From contig NZ_CP046956.1 in assembly GCF_017792025.1 (NCBI RefSeq), forward strand, positions 1,426,001 to 1,490,000: a stretch of DNA of 64,000 nt, in the 5' to 3' direction. Source of the stretch: Sediminibacillus dalangtanensis (lineage in GTDB: Bacteria; Bacillota; Bacilli; Bacillales; Amphibacillaceae). The position numbers were made by a program, and so were the translations under genes. The notes beneath the pieces are model-generated. The model saw only the letters and a list, made by a program, of their open reading frames with translations, was not told the origin of the DNA and made no database searches. The number at the start of each line of letters is the position of its first letter. Position 1 is the stretch's first letter. This document shows, piece by piece, positions 46,575 through 54,769 of this stretch.

Positions 46575-47804
46575 TCATTCATTCACGCTCCTTTTCGACG
46601 TGTAGACTTGGTGATTGCGTAGTAGCGCATCAACCAACCGTACTAATTTTCTTGCGGTTAAGACGAGTGCCCTTTTATGTTGGTGTTTTGGTACTTCTTT
46701 GTATTTCTTCGCGTAATACGCTTGGTACTCAGGAACTTGTCTTCTTACCGAGTTGGCGGCTTCAACAAGGTAATATCTAAGGTACTGATTCCCATTACGA
46801 GATAGCGAAGTATCATCAGCTGTAAAACGTCCTGATTGATTTTTACGCCAATAGAGGCCTGCGTATTTAGCAATCTTTGTCTCATCATCAAAGCGTTCAA
46901 TTTGGCCAATTTCTGCAATAATTCCTGCAGAAAACACAGGTCCAATCCCTGGGATTGTTTCAAGTGTTTCCGTTAATCCAGCCATGATCCGTTTGATGGC
47001 TTTATCTATCTCTTTTACTTGTTTTTGAAGTGTGCGAATCACTTCAATAGTAGTGCCAAGGATGAGATCAATAGAGTTTTCCAAGACCTTGTCTAATCGA
47101 TAAGAAGAACGAACGGCTTTTTGGATTGATTTAGCTACACATTCGGCATCACTGAAACGATTCTTCCCTTTCTCTTGAAGGAATGCAGCTAGATCTTCCA
47201 ATGGCATTTGAGATAGTTCTTCTAAACTGAATTTCTCGAAAAAGAGTTCCATCATGGCATTACCAAAAATGGAGGAGTCCACTTCCTCTTGAAAGGTATT
47301 GCATTTGTAACTCAAGTGTTGAAGAAAGTGCTGTTTTTCTTTGGTCACCTGATGAACGAGTTGGTATCTCGAACGAGTAAGCTGTTGGAGTGCTATGTAT
47401 TGGCTCTCTTTAACAACAGACATATTGGCTCGGCCAAAGCGCAGGTAATCAGCTATAACAAATGCATCAATCTCATCGGTTTTGTCCATATCACTATAAC
47501 TCTTTTTAAAGTTCTTAATTTGTTTAGGATTCATGACAAACACTTGTGTACCAAGTGCCTTGAGTGACTCGTCATTATGAAAAAACATAGATGGATGAAA
47601 GCTATAGACCGACGTAGACTCAAGACCAATTTTGAGTATATCGACTTTTTGGCCTTCGACACACTCTAGAATAGAATCTCGTAATAGAGTTGCACCTGGT
47701 AGATCATTGGATACGGTGAAGCTTCTGAGTTTATCTCCTTCACCATTTAGTAAGCAAACCTTGATATCAAAAGAACTAACATCTAATCCAGCAAATAATT
47801 TCAC
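46575..47804 (-). CDS. IS110-family transposase/recombinase
   Basis: A 409-residue recombinase. The N-terminal RuvC-like DEDD domain starts FAGLDVSSFDIKVCLLNGEG (first Asp near 7) with Glu in IGLESTSVYSF near 61 and DKTDEIDAFVIADYLRFG near 107-124 (last acidic pair). A coiled-coil stretch (about 255-285) precedes the C-terminal transposase_20 domain with LETIPGIGPVFSAGIIAEIG, KIAKYAGLYW and the Ser-bearing SRNGNQYLRYYLVEAA near 340. The frame is intact, so the element may be active. AAGGAGGG precedes the ATG. Confidence 0.92.
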   Translation of the reverse strand: MKLFAGLDVSSFDIKVCLLNGEGDKLRSFTVSNDLPGATLLRDSILECVEGQKVDILKIGLESTSVYSFHPSMFFHNDESLKALGTQVFVMNPKQIKNFKKSYSDMDKTDEIDAFVIADYLRFGRANMSVVKESQYIALQQLTRSRYQLVHQVTKEKQHFLQHLSYKCNTFQEEVDSSIFGNAMMELFFEKFSLEELSQMPLEDLAAFLQEKGKNRFSDAECVAKSIQKAVRSSYRLDKVLENSIDLILGTTIEVIRTLQKQVKEIDKAIKRIMAGLTETLETIPGIGPVFSAGIIAEIGQIERFDDETKIAKYAGLYWRKNQSGRFTADDTSLSRNGNQYLRYYLVEAANSVRRQVPEYQAYYAKKYKEVPKHQHKRALVLTARKLVRLVDALLRNHQVYTSKRSVNE

Positions 47805-47847
47805 GGGGGATACCCTCCTTTCAAATTAGAATCATTGGTACTTATTT

Positions 47848-48099
47848 CTTGGACGCCCTGAGATATCCCTAGTGTGAACGCCGATCAGCAACCTCGTGTA
47901 TCAGTACTATCCTTGGTTCGAAAGCCGCCCTAGAGCTACTATTTTCTAGGTTCGAAGAACAAGGTGCACAGCCTGCGAGTAGGAAGTTCCGCACGTACAC
48001 TGGGAAACAGTCTTAAAGTGTGGTCGAGCCACAGGAGATGAAAGAATTGTCCCAAATGATCCTAAGACCATTATCTAGAAATATCTCAGGGTGTCCAAG
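47848..48099 (-). ncRNA. candidate IS110 bridge-RNA region
   Basis: The non-coding end upstream of the transposase is bounded by a 19-bp inverted repeat (CTTGGACGCCCTGAGATAT at 47848-47866 and ATATCTCAGGGTGTCCAAG at 48081-48099, one mismatch). Within lie further complementary blocks such as CCTAG/CTAGG flanking a loop, between two copies of GTTCGAA. In IS110-group elements this region encodes the bridge RNA that binds target and donor DNA through two loops. The exact RNA ends and guide loops cannot be fixed here. Confidence 0.55.
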
Positions 48100-48185
48100 A
48101 CTTTTTGACATTGATAGCAGGAAAAAATGTAAAAACTGAAGGCTCTATTTGAGGGCCTAAACATAATATACGAGGAGATGAGTGA

Positions 48186-51100
48186 ATGAAGAAGAAGTGT
48201 TTTCGACTGTTTCTTGTTTTGGCGTCATGTTTGCTTATATTCAGCAATCTGTCCCTTTCGGTTTTAGCAGGACCCAACAAGAATTCAACCAATAATGAGT
48301 GGCAATTTGCTGCTTTCGGATCGAATACGAGTGAAGAAAAAAATCCGCGGCCGCTCTTTCATGAAGATGGTTCCTTCCGTATGGATGCAAAGGGCGGGAA
48401 AATTGCCAGTAGCGAAGAAGGGCTGTCATTCTATTTTATGGAACTGCCGGCTGATTCCAATTTTGAATTGCATACAACCGTGAAAGTAGACCGATACAGT
48501 CCTGACAGCCAGCGTTCATTTGGACTGATGGTCCGTGATCAGGTGGCTGACAGTGGGGATTCCGGTAAAATCACTTCCAATTATTTAGCTGTCGGCGGAC
48601 TGGATGATCAAATGCGCGGTTTTTATAACCAGGCTGGGTTAACCAAAATGAATCCTTTTGATAAAAGTAATCCACCGGTTACCGGGGAAAGCTATGATTT
48701 ATCTATTAAAAAATCGGGAGAATCATATGAGGTTGCTGTAAATGGAGAAAAACAAGCAGTTTCCTTACCTGACGGCCTATCGGACAAGCTATATGCCGGC
48801 TTTTATGTTGCACGTGACGCAGCTGTAACCTTTGAAGACTATTCTTTAAACGTTGCAGACCAGGTGCCGGACCATTTGCAAGTCGATGCTGAACATATGA
48901 AGCAATCTTATTTAATCGGTGAACAACTCCATTTAGAAGGACTCCTTGTAACAGCTGTTTATTCAGATGGAAGCCGTGAGTTGCTCGACTCGGATGATTT
49001 TTTTATTACCGGATTTGACAGCACCACAGCCGGAACTACTTCCATAGCGATACATTATGCTGGAGCCTCGGCTGAGTTAAACTTGGAAATCCGGGATTTG
49101 GCACTGACCGACCTGCACATTAAATACAATCCGGCGAAAACCGACTATTATTTGCAAGATACCTTTGAACCAGATGGACTCGTCGTAGAAGCAGAGTTTG
49201 ACGAAGGATACCTGGTTGAGGAATTAGAGGAAGAACAATTACAGTTCGTTATCGATGGCGAGATTATCGACCCAGCTGATTATCGATTTAACGAACCAGG
49301 GGGCAAGATGGTGATTGTTCAGCCAAAGCAAAACCCTGCTATTTCTGTTTCCTTTCAAGTCACTGTTTCGGAAGCGGAACTAACTGGCTTAGAGATCCAA
49401 AAGGCTCCGGTGAAAACGACCTATTATCCGGGCGATGAGCTGGACTTGGCAGGATTGATTGTCGAAGCGACATACAGTGATGGTTATGTGGAACGGGTTA
49501 TGCGAAGGCAGCTTACCGCATCTGAAATAGATACGGAAACGCTTGGCAATCAGCAGGTGAAGCTATTTTATAAGCAGACGGAGACAGCCTTTACTATTCA
49601 GGTAAAAGAAAAAGAATTACAAGGTTTAAAAGTGATGAGCTACCCTAAAACAACCTACCAAATTGGGGAGGAATTTACTTCAAAGGGACTTAAAGTAGGA
49701 AAGCTGTACGATAACCAAGATGTAGAGCAAATCGATGAAACAGCTTACCAACTGGATACATCTGCGTTCAATGGTGGAAAAACAGGTGTTTATCCGATTC
49801 AAATTATTCCAACTAAAGATGGTATCGACCCAATTACCTTCGATGTAACAGTTAGAGATCCCCTTCAACCAGAATGGAAGTCGATTCAGTTCGGGCAATC
49901 GACAGGACCAGAGAAAAACTATATCGAACAACTGGATAACGGAGCTGTCCGGATAGTAGCCGAGCCGGGTGCCGGAAAAGTCACAGGAGATCATGACGGC
50001 ATTACGTTCTATTATACAGAAGTAGATGCAGAATCGGACAATTTCCAGCTATCTGCTGACATTACTGTTCGGGAATACGCCAAAAGTCCGGCACATGATG
50101 GACAGGAATCATTTGGCATCATGGCAAGGGATGCGATTGGAAAGGAAGGAGACTCCGGCGTTTTCGCTTCTAATATAGCAGCGATCGGCGGCTTCAGCGG
50201 CGGTACACAGGAAAAAAACGGTACACAGCTGTTTATCCGGACAGGGGTGGAGACACCGGACGATGCAGGCAGCAATGGCATTCAGAAAATGATGCTGGAT
50301 GAGGAAAAACCGACACCAGGCAACACGTATCCTGAAGAAGCCTACCGTCTCACTTTGTCCAAAACTAATAGCGGATTTTCAGGCCAAATCAATGATGGCG
50401 AACAAGCTGTCTTTTTTGAACCCGATATCCTGAATGTCCAAGACTCCAAGATGTATGTCGGTTTTTATACGGCCCGCCTGGCAGACATCGAAGTTCATGA
50501 TATAGAATTTGAAGCTACCGCTCAAGCTACAGATCCGCCAAAAGTGGATCCTCCTGCAGAACCAGTTAAGCCGAAACTGGAAGTGTTATCAAGAAGTAAA
50601 ACTTCTGAATCTGCTTATGAGTTACGCTTGAGACCAAATGTCGATGGATTTGTTACCGTCAAACAAGGAGAGGAATCGGTTGCCCGTTTTCATTCTCTTC
50701 AAGCGGGAGAAACTTCGGCAATAACAACCGATCTTAACGCCAATCAGGCGAATGATTTCAGTATTTCTTTTGTTCCTGATGATACACAATATTTAACTGA
50801 TTACAAAAAAATCGTACAAAATTTCACTGTCTCCATGAAGACCTTTCGTAGTGGCCGGGATATTCATGCAGCTCCTAACGGTTCGCCAGAAGGAACCGGA
50901 ACAAAAGAAAACCCGCTTGATCTGGATACTGCTATTGCTTATGTTCAGCCAGGACAGAAAATCATATTGGCGGACGGCAACTATGAACGTAATCAAAAAT
51001 TAGAAATTGAAAAATATAATGACGGTACAGAAGAAGCAAGAAAGTATTTGGTCGCAGAGGATGGTGCGAGACCTGTCATTGACTTTGACAAGAAATCGGA

Positions 51101-52310
51101 GGGCGTTGTGCTCAGTGGTGACTATTGGCATGTAACCGGCATTGATTTCACTAGATCTGCCGGGAATACAAAGGGATTCACGGTAGGAGGCAGCCATAAC
51201 ATCATTGAACAAAGTCGTTTTTATGAGAACGGTGATACCGGCTTGCAGATCAGTCGAACGATTTCGGAAGCGCCTAGTGAAGAATGGCCATCTGATAATT
51301 TGGTTTTGAACAGTGAATCCTTCGACAATCGAGATCCTTCTGACAATAATGCCGACGGATTTGCCGCGAAACTAACTGCTGGAGAAAACAATGTTTTCCG
51401 AGGGTGTATTGCCCACCATAATATCGATGATGGGTGGGATTTATATACAAAGGCTGGTACCGGTGCAATCGGTGCTGTCCTGATAGAGGACAGTGTTGCT
51501 TACGAGAATGGTACTTTGAGCGACGGCACGGTTGGTGACGGTGATAAAAATGGCTTTAAACTCGGTGGGGAGGGAATCCATGTACCACATGTAATCAAGG
51601 ACAGCATAGCGTTTAGCAATGGTGCTGCCGGGTTTACCAGCAACAGCAACCCTGGTGTTATTGCAGAAAACAATGTTGCCTACGATAATGCCGGTGGCAA
51701 TATCGATTTTTCGACTTATGGCGGAATCGAATCTGATTTCACCATCAATCGATTTATTTCTTATCAAACGGCGTATACAGTCAGCGATGTTTATCCGGCG
51801 GATTTGGCTTCGGGAACAAACTTTTTCTTTGACGGCGAGCAGACTGAAAATAGTACAGGAGTTAACCTTACCGATGAGAGCTTTGTTAGTCTGGAGCCGG
51901 AACTACCTTACCAGCGTGATGCTGAAGGGGCGATTATTAAAGGTGATTTCCTAAAAGTCCAGCTTCCGGCTGAAATCACACTCCATCCACATATTATAAA
52001 GAAAAACAAAGGAAAAAAATCTGGTAAAAGAGGCCCTAAACTGAATGTTTTTATAGAACTTGATCAAGGAATCAACCTTGAAAATATAGAAGTGAACAAG
52101 GTCAAACTTGATGGGGATTTACGTCCTATAGATCAGAAGTCTATGAAAATAGGGGACCATGACAAAGATGGTATTCCAGAATTGAAGCTGCAGTTTTCCA
52201 GAAGTGCATTAGAAGCAAAGCTTGAAAAAGGGAAACAACTTATTACCATTGATGGTGAACTGACTTCTGGACTGCCGTTCCAAGGACAAGCGGAAATACT
52301 GGTTAAATAG
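48186..52310 (+). CDS. secreted multidomain pectate lyase, PL9 family
   Basis: A 1374-residue exported protein. Signal peptide 1-28 (cut after SVLA). A concanavalin-like domain (about 35-228) is repeated later (about 562-778) with parallel text (EWQFAAFG/EWKSIQFG, FGLMVRDQ/FGIMARDA). Between them are four Ig-like group 3 repeats (about 231-555) of the YxxGExLxLxGLxVxAxYSDG type. The PL9 parallel beta-helix begins near 889 (GRDIHAAPNGSPEGTGTKEN) with the catalytic Lys near 1060 in ADGFAAKLTAGEN and the NIDDGWDLYTK signature. A calcium-like DHDKDGIPEL sits near 1325. It cleaves polygalacturonate outside the cell. CGAGGAGATGA precedes the ATG. Its native promoter appears to lie beyond the IS110 element. 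Confidence 0.9.
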   Translation: MKKKCFRLFLVLASCLLIFSNLSLSVLAGPNKNSTNNEWQFAAFGSNTSEEKNPRPLFHEDGSFRMDAKGGKIASSEEGLSFYFMELPADSNFELHTTVKVDRYSPDSQRSFGLMVRDQVADSGDSGKITSNYLAVGGLDDQMRGFYNQAGLTKMNPFDKSNPPVTGESYDLSIKKSGESYEVAVNGEKQAVSLPDGLSDKLYAGFYVARDAAVTFEDYSLNVADQVPDHLQVDAEHMKQSYLIGEQLHLEGLLVTAVYSDGSRELLDSDDFFITGFDSTTAGTTSIAIHYAGASAELNLEIRDLALTDLHIKYNPAKTDYYLQDTFEPDGLVVEAEFDEGYLVEELEEEQLQFVIDGEIIDPADYRFNEPGGKMVIVQPKQNPAISVSFQVTVSEAELTGLEIQKAPVKTTYYPGDELDLAGLIVEATYSDGYVERVMRRQLTASEIDTETLGNQQVKLFYKQTETAFTIQVKEKELQGLKVMSYPKTTYQIGEEFTSKGLKVGKLYDNQDVEQIDETAYQLDTSAFNGGKTGVYPIQIIPTKDGIDPITFDVTVRDPLQPEWKSIQFGQSTGPEKNYIEQLDNGAVRIVAEPGAGKVTGDHDGITFYYTEVDAESDNFQLSADITVREYAKSPAHDGQESFGIMARDAIGKEGDSGVFASNIAAIGGFSGGTQEKNGTQLFIRTGVETPDDAGSNGIQKMMLDEEKPTPGNTYPEEAYRLTLSKTNSGFSGQINDGEQAVFFEPDILNVQDSKMYVGFYTARLADIEVHDIEFEATAQATDPPKVDPPAEPVKPKLEVLSRSKTSESAYELRLRPNVDGFVTVKQGEESVARFHSLQAGETSAITTDLNANQANDFSISFVPDDTQYLTDYKKIVQNFTVSMKTFRSGRDIHAAPNGSPEGTGTKENPLDLDTAIAYVQPGQKIILADGNYERNQKLEIEKYNDGTEEARKYLVAEDGARPVIDFDKKSEGVVLSGDYWHVTGIDFTRSAGNTKGFTVGGSHNIIEQSRFYENGDTGLQISRTISEAPSEEWPSDNLVLNSESFDNRDPSDNNADGFAAKLTAGENNVFRGCIAHHNIDDGWDLYTKAGTGAIGAVLIEDSVAYENGTLSDGTVGDGDKNGFKLGGEGIHVPHVIKDSIAFSNGAAGFTSNSNPGVIAENNVAYDNAGGNIDFSTYGGIESDFTINRFISYQTAYTVSDVYPADLASGTNFFFDGEQTENSTGVNLTDESFVSLEPELPYQRDAEGAIIKGDFLKVQLPAEITLHPHIIKKNKGKKSGKRGPKLNVFIELDQGINLENIEVNKVKLDGDLRPIDQKSMKIGDHDKDGIPELKLQFSRSALEAKLEKGKQLITIDGELTSGLPFQGQAEILVK

Positions 52311-52407
52311 AACAGTTAGAGTGCTCCATTTGTGTTTCTAAAAGACTTTTTCCTATACTTTCTTGCTTGTACTTTGAATCCTTTCTGTATTGCTTAAAAA
52401 TTGCTAT

Positions 52408-52495
52408 CCTGCGCTGCGGAATTACCCTGCGTTTTTCCGCAGGCGGCAGGGGAGCCTAATCGAGCTCTCGCTAGGTGGGTCTCACCGATGCCTTC
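52408..52495. repeat. degraded copy of the GC-rich intergenic repeat
   Basis: CTGCGCTGCGGAATTACCC, TTTTTCCGCAGGC, GGGGAGCC and GGTCTCACCGATGCC parallel the blocks of the repeat at 3007-3130 in the same order. It lies in the 388-bp gap between the lyase and the isomerase; no clear terminator is seen there. Confidence 0.5.
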
Positions 52496-52625
52496 GACTG
52501 TTGTACTTCCATCGGAGCGAACATGTAACACCCTGGCTGGTTCGGTTTCGACGGAAAAAGCAGGTGCAATTTCTTTTTAGAGGCCTTCGTTATGCCCGAA
52601 CTTTTTTGCAGGAACATAAAAAGCC

Positions 52626-52673
52626 TTGAAAATCATCAGAATATTATATAAAATAAAATAACAACGTTGTTAT
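52626..52673 (+). promoter_or_regulatory. promoter and 16-bp palindromic operator of the isomerase gene
   Basis: TTGAAA (52626-52631) with TATAAA (52647-52652) is a possible promoter. ATAACAACGTTGTTAT (52658-52673) is identical over 16 bp to the palindrome at 46335-46350. The central CG suggests a LacI-family regulator, and both sites lie where a repressor would block transcription. Confidence 0.75.
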
Positions 52674-52698
52674 AAAGATGAAAAGGAGTGGATTTCAG

Positions 52699-53499
52699 GT
52701 GGATCGTTTTATTAAAGCCGCAGATCAAAAAGGGTATCGGGATATTTTTTCAGAGGATTATGAGCTCCTGGAATACTTGGCATTTGGCAAACTAGCACTG
52801 GATAAAGGAGAGAGCTTTTCAGCAGACACAAGCTCTTATGAAACTGCTTTAGTCATTCTGACAGGAACGGCATCTGTCGAAACGGAAGGAGAAAAATGGA
52901 AACAACTGGGCGGAAGAGAAAGCGTTTTCTCCGGGAAAGCTACGACTGTTTATCTGCCGTGCCAGTCTTCTTATCAAATAACTGCTGATACGGATGTGCA
53001 AATAGCAGTCTGTAAAGTAAAGGCCGAAAATAAATATCAGCCTTTCGTCGTCCGACCGGATGAAGTAGTCGTACATAACCGCGGTGAAAAGCAATGGAAT
53101 CGTACCGTAAATGATATTATTGCGGATAATGCTAACGGAAGAGTCCACCGAATGGTTCTTGGGGAAACGATCAACGATGAAGGACAATGGTCGGGTTATC
53201 CACCACATAAACATGATGGGGAATTTGCACCGGAAGAACCCAATCTTGAAGAGATTTACCACTATCAAGTAAACCCGGAACAGGGATTCGGCGTGCAGCA
53301 TCATTATACGAAGGACGGAAAAATCGATACAGCATATCCGATAAGACACGGTGACAGCTTTGCAATCGATATTGGCTATCACCCAGTTGGAGCTGCTGGC
53401 GGTTATCAAGTCTACTACTTATGGTTCATGGCTGGAGAGTCCGGCCGGAAATTAAATCCCTATGAAGATCCTGCTCACAAGTGGCTGCACGAAAAATAA
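52699..53499 (+). CDS. 5-deoxy-glucuronate isomerase family protein (IolB/KduI family)
   Basis: A 266-residue bicupin isomerase. The C-terminal half has the metal site YPPHKHDGEFAPEEPNLEEI near 171-190 (His, His, Glu) and the last His in IGYHPVGAAGGYQVYYLW near 232. This pattern is IolB, which converts 5-deoxy-glucuronate in inositol breakdown, and is related to KduI, which isomerises the pectin product 5-keto-4-deoxyuronate. No other inositol genes are near, and it shares an operator with the pectate lyase locus, so a uronate role is likely. GTG at 52699 is preferred because AAAAGGAG lies 10 bases upstream; the ATG at 52678 overlaps that site. Confidence 0.82.
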   Translation: MDRFIKAADQKGYRDIFSEDYELLEYLAFGKLALDKGESFSADTSSYETALVILTGTASVETEGEKWKQLGGRESVFSGKATTVYLPCQSSYQITADTDVQIAVCKVKAENKYQPFVVRPDEVVVHNRGEKQWNRTVNDIIADNANGRVHRMVLGETINDEGQWSGYPPHKHDGEFAPEEPNLEEIYHYQVNPEQGFGVQHHYTKDGKIDTAYPIRHGDSFAIDIGYHPVGAAGGYQVYYLWFMAGESGRKLNPYEDPAHKWLHEK

Positions 53500-53522
53500 G
53501 CAGGAGGGTATGTAGGGGAATG

Positions 53523-53556
53523 AACAGGGAGGAGAGTAGTTTGCCTCCCTGTTTTA
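53523..53556 (+). terminator. terminator after the isomerase gene
   Basis: AACAGGGAGG pairs with CCTCCCTGTT (53523-53553), followed by TTATTTG. Confidence 0.88.
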
Positions 53557-53653
53557 TTTGATGGATGTATAGTCTTTTTGTCTATCCTCCAAGCTCTATA
53601 ATAAGGCTGTTCGTAAAGCGAGACATGCATTTAACCAGAAAGGACTGAAAAGA

Positions 53654-54727
53654 ATGGTCGAAAACAGGAAAGTCCACCGGTTGCGTGAGATGTTAACCGC
53701 AGGGAATAAAACCGGTATATTGCTGACCTTGCAAAAAAACATTTCATGGCTGACAAATGGGCGAAGTTTTATCAACACAGCATCGGAGAAATCACCGGCA
53801 AGTATTCTTGTAACGAAAACGAAGATAGCACTATTTGTAAATAATATAGAAGCGGAGCGCCTGATCGAAGAGGAATTTGATTTGAAATTCGATTATACGG
53901 AAGTGTTTCCCTGGTATGAACCAAAGCAGTTTGAGTTGCTTCTTTCCAACTATGTCGACAAACAAGAGCTTTTACTCGATCTTCAGGTAGAAGAACAGTT
54001 ACTGCAGGTGCGAACCATTTTGACGGGGGAAGATAGGGAAGAAGTTCAAATACAGGGAAGACTTACTGGTGAAGCGATTGAACAAGTCGCTTTTGAACTC
54101 AAACAGGGGGAAAGTGAGTATCAACTGGCCGGACGTCTTGCCAAGTGCTGTCTCGATCGGGGGCTAGAACCGATCGTCAATTTGGCGGCGGTGGATGATC
54201 GTGCTTTCAAACGCCGCCATCCACTTCCAACCTCCAATCGATTGGAACGTTATACCATGTTGGTTGTCTGCACTAGGAAGAAGGGAAAGGTAGTATCTGC
54301 CTCCAGACTTGTACATTTCGGCGAACCGTCTGACACAATAAAAGAGCGGCACCGTGGGGTAATTGCGGTGGATTCCCGTCTGATAGCAGCTACTCAACAG
54401 GGTGTTGACTTTCAGACGCTTTATGAGCTGATGAAGACTGCATATAGCGATGCGGGATACCCGGAAGAGTGGAAATATCACCATCAGGGAGGTCTTTCTG
54501 GATATAACACAAGAGAAAGACTGCTGTTGCCTGAGCACGCAGATCATGTTGTGCAAACAGGGCAGGTTTTTGCCTGGAATCCGAGTATTACAGGAGTCAA
54601 ATCAGAAGATACCATTCTTGTTGGAGGAAACGGGTCTGAAATTGTAAGCTATACTGGAAATTATCCAATGTTGGAAGTAAAAGCAGGGAATAAAGTCGTC
54701 GAACGGCCGGATATCCTGATTCGTTGA
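53654..54727 (+). CDS. M24-family (creatinase/aminopeptidase P fold) protein lacking metal ligands
   Basis: A 357-residue protein with the two-domain layout of Xaa-Pro peptidases: a creatinase-like N-terminal domain (1-130) and a pita-bread domain (about 135-355, with EAIEQVAFELKQGESEYQLAGRLA). The metal-site strands do not fit an active enzyme: where D-x-G...G-x-x-S-D-x-T-R is expected it reads YTMLVVCTRKKGKVVSASRL, the His region is YHHQGGLSGYN, and the E-P-G segment is FAWNPSITGVKSEDT, with Asn for Glu. It is probably not a metallopeptidase; it may bind a ligand or act on another substrate. A TATAAT at 53597-53602 gives it its own promoter after a terminator. It sits in the pectin module. 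Confidence 0.75.
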   Translation: MVENRKVHRLREMLTAGNKTGILLTLQKNISWLTNGRSFINTASEKSPASILVTKTKIALFVNNIEAERLIEEEFDLKFDYTEVFPWYEPKQFELLLSNYVDKQELLLDLQVEEQLLQVRTILTGEDREEVQIQGRLTGEAIEQVAFELKQGESEYQLAGRLAKCCLDRGLEPIVNLAAVDDRAFKRRHPLPTSNRLERYTMLVVCTRKKGKVVSASRLVHFGEPSDTIKERHRGVIAVDSRLIAATQQGVDFQTLYELMKTAYSDAGYPEEWKYHHQGGLSGYNTRERLLLPEHADHVVQTGQVFAWNPSITGVKSEDTILVGGNGSEIVSYTGNYPMLEVKAGNKVVERPDILIR

Positions 54728-54769
54728 CTAACAGAAAGCGACAGAAATAGGAAAGAAGGGCGGCTTGAA

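Larger units (their letters stand above)
46561..48105 (-). mobile_element. IS110-family insertion element (boundaries approximate)
   Basis: A single transposase gene on the minus strand plus about 300 bp of non-coding DNA upstream of it, the layout of IS110-group elements. No terminal inverted repeats or target duplication are expected for the family, so the ends are estimates from the transposase stop, a CCAGTAAT/ATTACTGG hairpin near 46515-46538 and the non-coding inverted repeat ending at 48099. The insertion divides a regulated promoter from the pectate lyase gene. Confidence 0.75.

Noticed and set aside
52390..52629. 79-codon open frame between the lyase and the isomerase
   Set aside because: It coincides with the degraded GC-rich repeat and has no ribosome binding site.
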